NCBI GenBank assembly: GCA_964036275.1
Contig: CAXIWQ010000122.1
Coordinates: 62,001 to 126,000 of the forward strand
Direction: 5' to 3'
Origin: Litoditis marina
Taxonomy: Eukaryota > Nematoda > Chromadorea > Rhabditida > Rhabditidae
DNA: 64,000 nucleotides
The notes under the pieces were generated by a model, which had not been told where the DNA came from, did not search any database, and was given only the letters and a program-made list of their open reading frames with translations. This document shows, in pieces, positions 55,165 to 64,000 of the stretch (positions are counted from its first letter, which is position 1; each line of letters starts with the position of its first letter). The translations under genes were made by a program, and so were the position numbers.

Positions 55165-55178
55165 GCAACATGCAACAT
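55165..55178. other. Right inversion junction with GCAACAT duplication
   Basis: Minus-strand satellite ends in GGGAGCAACAT. GCAACAT is then repeated once (55,165-55,171 and 55,172-55,178), and forward satellite starts with TAACGCGG. The two joined monomers are at unrelated phases, so this is a true breakpoint and not a monomer variant. Confidence 0.9.
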
Positions 55179-55413
55179 TAACGCGGTTGTCGACTTTTCG
55201 GCTTGCAGTTACAGAAAAAAAAAATCACACGGCTATCAAGTCTGTTGCTCACAACTACAAAAACCTAATACGACTGTATATCCTGTGGCGCACAGCCACA
55301 AAAGACAGTTTAACGCTGTTATTGACTCTTTGCCTTGCAGCTACAGAAAAAAATTTATACGGCTATCAAGTCTGTTGCTACCAGCTACAAAAACTTAATA
55401 CGACTATCTTTTC

Positions 55414-55430
55414 TGTGGTGCACAACCACA
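55414..55430. other. Compensated variant dyad TGTGGT-GCACA-ACCACA
   Basis: Both arms differ from the common dyad by one base, and the two changes (C to T on the left, G to A on the right) restore pairing. The same variant occurs at 56,196-56,212, 56,846-56,862 and 58,536-58,552. The last two belong to the same 1,690-bp duplication, so these are not four independent events. A sister variant, TGTGGTGCACAAGCAGA, breaks the stem. Confidence 0.85.
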
Positions 55431-58199
55431 AAATACGAATTAACGCGGTTATCGACTCTTTGCCTTGCAGCTACAGGAAAGAGTTTATACGGCTATCAAG
55501 TCTGTTGCTCCCAGCTACAAAAACCTAATACGACAATCTTTTCTGTGGTGCACAAGCAGAAAATACGAATTAACGCGGTTATTGACTATGTGGCTTGCAT
55601 TTACAGAGAACAGTTCATACGGCTATCACGTCTGTTGCTCCCAGCTACAAAAACCTAATACGACTTTATATTCTGTGGCGCACAGCCACAAAAGACAAAT
55701 TAACGCGGTTATCGACTCTTTGGCTTGCAGCTACAGAAAAAAGCTTATACGGCTATCAAGTCTGTTGCTCCCAGCTACAAAAACCTAATACGACTTTATA
55801 TTCTGTGGCGCACAGCCACAAAAGACAAATTAACGCGGTTATTGACTCTTTGCCTTGCAGCTACAGGAAAAAGTTCATACGGCTATCAAGTCTGTTGCTC
55901 CCAGCTACAAGAACCTGATACGACTATATATTCTGTGGCGCACAGCCACGAAATACAAATTAACGCGGTTATCGACTTTTCGGCTTGCAGTTACAGAAAA
56001 AAAAATCACACGGCTATCAAGTCTGTTGCTCACAACTACAAAAACCTAATACGACTGTACATCCTGTGGCGCACAGCCACAAAAGACAGTTTAACGCGGT
56101 TATTGACTCTTTGCCTTGCAGCTACAGAAAAAAAATTATACGGCTATCAAGTCTGTTGCTACCAGCTACAAAAACTTAATACGACTATCTTTTTCTGTGG
56201 TGCACAACCACAAAATACGAATTAACGCGGTTATTGACTCTTTGCCTTGCAGCTACAGAAAAAAGTTTATACGGCTATCAAGTCTGTTGCTCCCAGCTAC
56301 AAAAACCTAATACGACAATCTTTTCTGTGGTGCACAAGCAGAAAATACGAATTAACACGGTTATTGACTATGTGGCTTGCATTTACAGAGAACAGTCCAT
56401 ACGGCTATCACGTCTGTTGCTCCCAGCTACAAAAACCTAATACGACTTTATATTCTGTGGCGCACAGCCACAAAAGACAAATTAACGCGGTTATCGACTC
56501 TTTGGCTTGCAGTTACAGAGAAAAGTTCATACGGCTATCCAGTCTGTTGCTCCCAGCTACAAAGACCTAACACGACTATCTATTTTGTGGCGCACAGCAA
56601 CAAAAGACGAATTAACGCGGTTATTGACTCTTTGCCTTGCAGCTACAGAAAAAAATTTATACGGCTATCAAGTATGTTGCTCCCAGCTAGAAAAACCCAA
56701 TACAACTATCTATTCTGTGGCACACAGCCACAAAATACGAATTAACGCGGTTATCGACTCTTTGCCTTGCAGCTACAGAAAAAAAATTATACGGCTATCA
56801 AGTCTGTTGCTACCAGCTACAAAAACTTAATACGACTATCTTTTCTGTGGTGCACAACCACAAAATACGAATTAACGCGGTTATTGACTCTTTGCCTTGC
56901 AGCTACAGGAAAAAGTTTATACGGCTATCAAGTCTGTTGCTTCCAGCTACAAAAACCTAATACGACAATCTTTCCTGTGGTGCACAAGCAGAAAATACGA
57001 ATTAACGCGGTTATTGACTCTGTGGCTTGCATTTACAGAGAACAGTCCATACGGCTATCACGTCTGTTGCTCCCAGCTACAAAAACCTAATACGACTTTA
57101 TATTCTGTGGCGCACAGCCACAAAAGACAAATTAACGCGGTTATCGACTCTTTGGCTTGCAGTTACAGAGAAAAGTTCATACGGCTATCCAGTCTGTTGC
57201 TCCCAGCTACAAAGACCTAACACGACTATCTATTTTGTGGCGCACAGCAACAAAAGACGAATTAACGCGGTTATTGACTCTTTGCCTTGCAGCTACAGAA
57301 AAAAATTTATACGGCTATCAAGTATGTTGCTCCCAGCTAGAAAAACCCAATACAACTATCTATTCTGTGGCACACAGCCACAAAATACGAATTAACGCGG
57401 TTATCGACTCTTTGCCTTGCAGCTACAGAAAAAAGTTTATACGGCTATCAAGTCTGTTGCTCATGGCTACAAAAACCTAATACGACTTTATATTCTGTGG
57501 CGCACAGCCACAACAGACAAATTAACGCGGTTATTACCTCTTTGCCTTGCAGCTACAGAAAAAAGTTTATACGGCTATCAAGTCTGTTGCTCCCAGCTAC
57601 AAAAACCTAATACGACTTTATATTCTGTGGCGCACAGCCACAAAAGACAAATTAACGCGGTTATTGACTCTTTGCCGTGCAGCTACAGAAAAAAGTTTAT
57701 ACGGCTATCAAGTATGTTGCTCCCAGATACAAAAACCTGATACGACTTTATATTCTGTGGCGCACAGCCACAAAAGACAAATTAACGCGGTTATTATCTC
57801 TTTGCCTTGCAGCTACAGAAAAAAGTTTATACGGCTATCAAGTCTGTTGCTCCCAGCTACAAAAACCTAATACGACTATATATTTTGTGGCGCACAGCCA
57901 CGAAATACGAATTAACGCGGTTATTGACTCTTTGCCTTGCAGCTACAGAAAAAAATTTATACGGCTATCAAGTATGTTGCTCCCAGCTAGAAAAACCCAA
58001 TACAACTATCTATTCTGTGGCACACAGCCACAAAATACGAATTAACGCGGTTATCGACTCTTTGCCTTGCAGCTACAGAAAAAAGTTTATACGGCTATCA
58101 AGTCTGTTGCTCATGGCTACAAAAACCTAATACGACTTTATATTCTGTGGCGCACAGCCACAAAAGACAAATTAACGCGGTTATTACCTCTTTGCCTTG

Positions 58200-58329
58200 C
58201 AGCTACAGAAAAAAGTTTATACGGCTATCAAGTCTGTTGCTCCCAGCTACAAAAACCTAATACGACTTTATATTCTGTGGCGCACAGCCACAAAAGACAA
58301 ATTAACGCGGTTATTGACTCTTTGCCGTG
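58200..58329 (+). repeat. Reference monomer (130 bp) with internal 44+41+45 bp trimer
   Basis: This is a clean copy close to consensus, chosen as the type monomer. It divides into three related units, each starting with CAGCYACA followed by an A-rich tract: 58,200-58,243 (CAGCTACAGAAAAAAG...), 58,244-58,284 (CAGCTACAAAAACC...) and 58,285-58,329 (CAGCCACAAAAGAC...). The second halves also align. GGCTATCAAGTCTGTTGC of unit 1 matches GACTTTATATTCTGTGGC of unit 2 at 12 of 18 positions (14 of 20 if the preceding ACG is included and one flank position dropped) and GGTTATTGACTCTTTGC of unit 3 at 12 of 17 with one gap. The monomer has 31 C and 22 G, and five CpG dinucleotides (TACGG, TACGA, GGCGC and two in ACGCGG), close to the number expected from composition. 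Confidence 0.9.
58276..58292. other. Dyad in every monomer: TGTGGC-GCACA-GCCACA
   Basis: The type monomer holds a perfect 6-bp inverted repeat with a 5-nt loop. An overlapping alternative, CTGTG-GCG-CACAG, gives a 5-bp stem, so two mutually exclusive hairpins or cruciforms are possible. The dyad straddles the boundary of internal units 2 and 3 and is conserved in most of the copies. Departures include a loop change (GCACA to ACACA, family B), single stem mismatches (TGTGAC near 59,968; GCAACA near 56,590; GCTACA near 39,964 and 41,261) and a compensatory pair. Dyads are common in centromeric satellites. A role as a protein-binding or cruciform site is inference. Confidence 0.8.
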
Positions 58330-58785
58330 CAGCTACAGAAAAAAGTTTATACGGCTATCAAGTATGTTGCTCCCAGATACAAAAACCTGATACGACTTTA
58401 TATTCTGTGGCGCACAGCCACAAAAGACAAATTAACGCGGTTATTATCTCTTTGCCTTGCAGCTACAGAAAAAAAATTATACGGCTATCAAGTCTGTTGC
58501 TACCAGCTACAAAAACTTAATACGACTATCTTTTCTGTGGTGCACAACCACAAAATACGAATTAACGCGGTTATTGACTCTTTGCCTTGCAGCTACAGGA
58601 AAAAGTTTATACGGCTATCAAGTCTGTTGCTTCCAGCTACAAAAACCTAATACGACAATCTTTCCTGTGGTGCACAAGCAGAAAATACGAATTAACGCGG
58701 TTATTGACTCTGTGGCTTGCATTTACAGAGAACAGTCCATACGGCTATCACGTCTGTTGCTCCCAGCTACAAAAACCTAATACGA

Positions 58786-61700
58786 CTTTATATTCTGTGG
58801 CGCACAGCCACAAAAGACAAATTAACGCGGTTATCGACTCTTTGCTTGCAGTTACAGAGAAAAGTTCATACGGCTATCCAGTCTGTTGCTCCCAGCTACA
58901 AAGACCTAACACGACTATCTATTTTGTGGCGCACAGCAACAAAAGACGAATTAACGCGGTTATTGACTCTTTGCCTTGCAGCTACAGAAAAAAATTTATA
59001 CGGCTATCAAGTATGTTGCTCCCAGCTAGAAAAACCCAATACAACTATCTATTCTGTGGCACACAGCCACAAAATACGAATTAACGCGGTTATCGACTCT
59101 TTGCCTTGCAGCTACAGAAAAAAGTTTATACGGCTATCAAGTCTGTTGCTCATGGCTACAAAAACCTAATACGACTTTATATTCTGTGGCGCACAGCCAC
59201 AAAAGACAAATTAACGCGGTTATTACCTCTTTGCCTTGCAGCTACAGAAAAAAGTTTATACGGCTATCAAGTCTGTTGCTCATGGCTACAAAAACCTGAT
59301 ACGACTTTATATTCTGTGGCGCACAGCCACAAAAGACAAATTAACGCGGTTATTATCTCTTTGCCTTGCAGCTACAGAAAAAAGTTTATACGGCTATCAC
59401 GTCTGTTGCTCCCAGCTACAAAAACCTAATACGACTTTATATTCTGTGGCGCACAGCCACAAAAGACAAATTAACGCGGTTATCGACTCTTTGGCTTGCA
59501 GTTACAGAGAAAAGTTCATACGGCTATCCAGTCTGTTGCTCCCAGCTACAAAGACCTAACACGACTATCTATTTTGTGGCGCACAGCAACAAAAGACGAA
59601 TTAACGCGGTTATTGACTCTTTGCCTTGCAGCTACAGAAAAAAATTTATACGGCTATCAAGTATGTTGCTCCCAGCTAGAAAAACCCAATACAACTATCT
59701 ATTCTGTGGCACACAGCCACAAAATACGAATTAACGCGGTTATCGACTCTTTGCCTTGCAGCTACAGAAAAAAGTTTATACGGCTATCAAGTCTGTTGCT
59801 CATGGCTACAAAAACCTAATACGACTTTATATTCTGTGGCGCACAGCCACAAAAGACAAATTAACGCGGTTATTACCTCTTTGCCTTGCAGCTACAGAAA
59901 AAAGTTTATACGGCTATCAAGTCTGTTGCTCCCAGCTACAAAAACCTAATACGACTTTATATTCTGTGACGCACAGCCACAAAAGACAAATTAACGCGGT
60001 TATTGACTCTTTGCCGTGCAGCTACAGAAAAAAGTTTATACGGCTATCAAGTATGTTGCTCCCAGATACAAAAACCTGATACGACTTTATATTCTGTGGC
60101 GCACAGCCACAAAAGACAAATTAACGCGGTTATTATCTCTTTGCCTTGCAGCTACAGAAAAAAGTTTATACGGCTATCAAGTCTGTTGCTCCCAGCTACA
60201 AAAACCTAATACGACTATATATTTTGTGGCGCACAGCCACGAAATACGAATTAACGCGGTTATTGACTCTTTGCCTTGCAGCTACAGAAAAAAATTTATA
60301 CGGCTATCAAGTATGTTGCTCCCAGCTAGAAAAACCCAATACAACTATCTATTCTGTGGCACACAGCCACAAAATACGAATTAACGCGGTTATCGACTCT
60401 TTGCCTTGCAGCTACAGAAAAAAGTTTATACGGCTATCAAGTCTGTTGCTCATGGCTACAAAAACCTAATACGACTTTATATTCTGTGGCGCACAGCCAC
60501 AAAAGACAAATTAAAGCGGTTATTACCTCTTTGCCTTGCAGCTACAGAAAAAGTTTATACGGCTATCAAGTCTGTTGCTCATGGCTACAAAAACCTAATA
60601 CGACTTTATATTCTGTGGCGCACAGCCACAAAAGACAAATTAACGCGGTTATTACCTCTTTGCCTTGCAGCTACAGAAAAAAGTTTATACGGCTATCAAG
60701 TCTGTTGCTCCCAGCTACAAAAACCTAATACGACTTTATATTCTGTGACGCACAGCCACAAAAGACAAATTAACGCGGTTATTGACTCTTTGCCGTGCAG
60801 CTACAGAAAAAAGTTTATACGGCTATCAAGTATGTTGCTCCCAGATACAAAAACCTGATACGACTTTATATTCTGTGGCGCACAGCCACAAAAGACAAAT
60901 TAACGCGGTTATCGACTCTTTGGCTTGCAGTTACAGAGAAAAGTTCATACGGCTATCCAGTCTGTTGCTCCCAGCTACAAAGACCTAACACGACTATCTA
61001 TTTTGTGGCGCACAGCAACAAAAGACGAATTAACGCGGTTATTGACTCTTTGCCTTGCAGCTACAGAAAAAAATTTATACGGCTATCAAGTATGTTGCTC
61101 CCAGCTAGAAAAACCCAATACAACTATCTATTCTGTGGCACACAGCCACAAAATACGAATTAACGCGGTTATCGACTCTTTGCCTTGCAGCTACAGAAAA
61201 AAGTTTATACGGCTATCAAGTCTGTTGCTCATGGCTACAAAAACCTAATACGACTTTATATTCTGTGGCGCACAGCCACAAAAGACAAATTAACGCGGTT
61301 ATTACCTCTTTGCCTTGCAGCTACAGAAAAAAGTTTATACGGCTATCAAGTCTGTTGCTCATGGCTACAAAAACCTGATACGACTTTATATTCTGTGGCG
61401 CACAGCCACAAAAGACAAATTAACGCGGTTATTATCTCTTTGCCTTGCAGCTACAGAAAAAAGTTTATACGGCTATCACGTCTGTTGCTCCCAGCTACAA
61501 AAACCTAATACGACTTTATATTCTGTGGCGCACAGCCACAAAAGACAAATTAACGCGGTTATCGACTCTTTGGCTTGCAGTTACAGAGAAAAGTTCATAC
61601 GGCTATCCAGTCTGTTGCTCCCAGCTACAAAGACCTAACACGACTATCTATTTTGTGGCGCACAGCAACAAAAGACGAATTAACGCGGTTATTGACTCTT

Positions 61701-62990
61701 TGCCTTGCAGCTACAGAAAAAAATTTATACGGCTATCAAGTATGTTGCTCCCAGCTAGAAAAACCCAATACAACTATCTATTCTGTGGCACACAGCCACA
61801 AAATACGAATTAACGCGGTTATCGACTCTTTGCCTTGCAGCTACAGAAAAAAGTTTATACGGCTATCAAGTCTGTTGCTCATGGCTACAAAAACCTAATA
61901 CGACTTTATATTCTGTGGCGCACAGCCACAAAAGACAAATTAACGCGGTTATTACCTCTTTGCCTTGCAGCTACAGAAAAAAGTTTATACGGCTATCAAG
62001 TCTGTTGCTCCCAGCTACAAAAACCTAATACGACTTTATATTCTGTGACGCACAGCCACAAAAGACAAATTAACGCGGTTATTGACTCTTTGCCTTGCAG
62101 CTACAGAAAAAAGTTTATACGGCTATCAAGTATGTTGCTCCCAGATACAAAAACCTGATACGACTTTATATTCTGTGGCGCACAGCCACAAAAGACAAAT
62201 TAACGCGGTTATTATCTCTTTGCCTTGCAGCTACAGAAAAAGTTTATACGGCTATCAAGTCTGTTGCTCCCAGCTACAAAAACCTAATACGACTATATGT
62301 TTTGTGGCGCACAGCCACGAAATACGAATTAACGCGGTTATTGACTCTTTGCCTTGCAGCTACAGAAAAAAATTATACGGCTATCAAGTATGTTGCTCCC
62401 AGCTAGAAAAACCCAATACAACTATCTATTCTGTGGCACACAGCCACAAAATACGAATTAACGCGGTTATCGACTCTTTGCCTTGCAGCTACAGAAAAAA
62501 GTTTATACGGCTATCAAGTCTGTTGCTCATGGCTACAAAAACCTAATACGACTTTATATTCTGTGGCGCACAGCCACAAAAGACAAATTAAAGCGGTTAT
62601 TACCTCTTTGCCTTGCAGCTACAGAAAAAAGTTTATACGGCTATCAAGTCTGTTGCTCATGGCTACAAAAACCTAATACGACTTTATATTCTGTGGCGCA
62701 CAGCCACAAAAGACAAATTAACGCGGTTATTACCTCTTTGCCTTGCAGCTACAGAAAAAAGTTTATACGGCTATCAAGTCTGTTGCTCCCAGCTACAAAA
62801 ACCTAATACGACTTTATATTCTGTGACGCACAGCCACAAAAGACAAATTAACGCGGTTATTGACTCTTTGCCGTGCAGCTACAGAAAAAAGTTTATACGG
62901 CTATCAAGTATGTTGCTCCCAGATACAAAAACCTGATACGACTTTATATTCTGTGGCGCACAGCCACAAAAGACAAATTAACGCGGTTAT
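58786..62990 (+). repeat. 2,079-bp tandem segmental duplication
   Basis: About 58,786-60,864 and 60,865-62,943 align at 2,078-2,079 bp (59,106 to 61,185; 59,496 to 61,575; 60,016 to 62,095), continuing slightly to about 62,990. Private variants include CTGTGACGCACAG (near 59,965, 60,744, 62,044 and 62,823), CCCAGATACAAAAACC and TTAAAGCGG. Confidence 0.88.
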
Positions 62991-64000
62991 TATCTCTTTG
63001 CCTTGCAGCTACAGAAAAAAGTTTATACGGCTATCAAGTCTGTTGCTCCCAGCTACAAAAACCTAATACGACTATATATTTTGTGGCGCACAGCCACGAA
63101 ATACGAATTAACGCGGTTATTGACTCTTTGCCTTGCAGCTACAGAAAAAAATTTATACGGCTATCAAGTATGTTGCTCCCAGCTAGAAAAACCCAATACA
63201 ACTATCTATTCTGTGGCACACAGCCACAAAATACGAATTAACGCGGTTATCGACTCTTTGCCTTGCAGCTACAGAAAAAAGTTTATACGGCTATCAAGTC
63301 TGTTGCTCATGGCTACAAAAACTAATACGACTTTATATTCTGTGGCGCACAGCCACAAAAGACAAATTAACGCGGTTATTACCTCTTTGCCTTGCAGCTA
63401 CAGAAAAAAGTTTATACGGCTATCAAGTCTGTTGCTCCCAGCTACAAAAACCTAATACGACTTTATATTCTGTGGCGCACAGCCACAAAAGACAAATTAA
63501 CGCGGTTATTGACTCTTTGCCGTGCAGCTACAGAAAAAAGTTTATACGGCTATCAAGTATGTTGCTCCCAGATACAAAAACCTGATACGACTTTATATTC
63601 TGTGGCGCACAGCCACAAAAGACAAATTAACGCGGTTATTATCTCTTTGCCTTGCAGCTACAGAAAAAAGTTTATACGGCTATCAAGTCTGTTGCTCCCA
63701 GCTACAAAAACCTAATACGACTTTATATTCTGTGGCGCACAGCCACAAAAGACAAATTAACGCGGTTATTGACTCTTTGCCTTGCAGCTACCGAGAACAG
63801 TTCATACGGCTATCAAATATGTTGCTCCCAGCTACAAAACCTAATACGACAATCTATTCTGTGGCGCACAGCCACAAAATACGAATTAACGCGGTTATCG
63901 ACTGTTTGCTTTGCAGCTACAGAGAACAGTTAATACGGCTATCAAGTTGCTCATGGCTACAAAAACCTAATACGATATATTCTGTGGCGCACAGCCACAA

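Larger units (their letters stand above)
49686..55171 (-). repeat. Inverted block of the 130-bp satellite (about 5.5 kb)
   Basis: Here the same monomer is read on the complementary strand: the top strand shows TGTGGCTGTGCGCCACA, AACCGCGTTAATT and TGATAGCCGTAT instead of their complements. About 42 monomers are inverted. Variants identify the source as family B. The reverse complements of ACATATTACGAC (near 49,740 and 52,740) and of the CAGTTACAGAGATAAGTTC type (near 53,045) match forward monomers at 20.7-28.8 kb. The CTAGAAAAACCCAATACAAC type is also present (near 50,790 and 51,650). The block is nearly free of one-base indels. It contains its own 847-bp tandem duplication and three copies of a 67-bp truncated monomer. 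It most likely arose by inversion or inverted insertion within the array. An assembly join cannot be excluded from sequence alone. Confidence 0.97.
56760..59280 (+). repeat. 1,690-bp tandem segmental duplication
   Basis: About 56,760-57,590 aligns with 58,450-59,280 at 1,690 bp. The offset becomes 1,689 after a 1-bp loss in CTCTTTGCTTGCAG near 58,845. Private variants include TTGCTACCAGC, CAATCTTTCCTGTGGTGC and GCTACAAAGACCTAACACG. Within it, 5-monomer (650-bp) modules are themselves repeated, for example 56,507 to 57,157 and 57,417 to 58,067. Confidence 0.85.
55172..64000 (+). repeat. 130-bp satellite array, forward segment 3 (family B)
   Basis: Forward satellite resumes after a duplicated GCAACAT and runs to the window edge, so the array continues outside. 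At 55.2-56.4 kb the monomers are the most diverged in the window (GTTGCTCACAACTAC, CGACTGTACATCCTG, TGTGGTGCACAACCACA, TGTGGTGCACAAGCAGA). The same variants occur at about 16.8-17.3 kb and 18.9-19.4 kb. From 56.4 kb onward the block is made of very similar 5-monomer (650-bp) modules shuffled into larger duplications of 1,690 and 2,079 bp. There are few indels. No gene is visible. Confidence 0.98.

Noticed and set aside
58316..58329. Splice-acceptor-like TCTTTGCCTTGCAG at each monomer start
   Set aside because: It is a pyrimidine-rich stretch plus CAG that recurs every 130 bp with no exon, donor or gene context. Chance resemblance is the simplest explanation.
199..63933. Numerous forward open frames of 60-328 codons, for example 37,002-37,988, 15,710-16,600 and 17,794-18,633
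   Set aside because: All are translations of the satellite in shifting frames. Most start at TTG, have no independent codon signal, and repeat the same peptide hundreds of times. The longest ones exist only where indels join frames.
1..64000. CENP-B box in the monomer
   Set aside because: I looked on both strands for the core TTCGNNNNANNCGGG. The closest stretch (TTCGTATTTTGTGGC) lacks the CGGG half, so no canonical box is present.
1..64000. CRISPR array
   Set aside because: The units are contiguous 130-bp tandem repeats without unique spacers, and no cas genes are present.
1..64000. tRNA- or 5S-derived satellite
   Set aside because: No A-box/B-box pair or cloverleaf could be found in the monomer on either strand.

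Overview
The window is essentially one long satellite-DNA array. About 490 copies of a 130-bp, roughly 41% GC monomer fill 64 kb, and the only stretch that is not satellite is 361 bp at 33,780-34,140. I found no convincing protein gene, rRNA, tRNA, CRISPR array, complete transposon or other conventional gene. A pure array of this size with nested higher-order repeats, segmental tandem duplications and a strand-inverted block is typical of eukaryotic centromeric or pericentromeric (or other constitutive) heterochromatin. I do not recognise the satellite family and cannot name the species. Bacterial origin is very unlikely.

Layout: 1-33,779 satellite in forward orientation; 33,780-34,140 unique island; 34,141-49,685 forward satellite; 49,686-55,171 satellite in inverted orientation (about 5.5 kb); 55,172-64,000 forward satellite again. 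Two sequence families alternate along the array. Family A covers 1 to about 14.5 kb and 34.1-49.7 kb and is marked by a 123-bp monomer with a 7-bp deletion. Family B covers about 14.5-33.8 kb and 49.7-64 kb and is marked by a CTAGAAAAACCCAATACAAC monomer with loop GTGGCACACAG. The unique island and the left inversion junction both sit at family switches.

The repeat is organised on at least three levels. The 130-bp monomer is itself a diverged trimer of about 43-bp units (44+41+45 bp). Monomers are combined into blocks that are tandemly duplicated with periods of 383, 513, 650, 847, 1,297, 1,420, 1,555, 1,690, 1,815, 2,079, 2,194, 2,454 and about 3,500-3,900 bp. These blocks then recur over tens of kilobases. 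Each monomer carries a 6-bp stem/5-nt loop dyad (TGTGGC-GCACA-GCCACA), which in one subfamily shows a compensatory double change.

Many open frames of 60-300 codons can be read through the array, but they are by-products of a stop-poor repeat whose length is 1 modulo 3, and most begin at TTG. They should not be annotated as genes. The stretch from about 13.4 to 28.9 kb, and smaller patches at about 36.3-37.6 and 38.7-38.9 kb, are full of one-base indels that near-identical neighbouring copies lack. These look like uncorrected long-read consensus errors.
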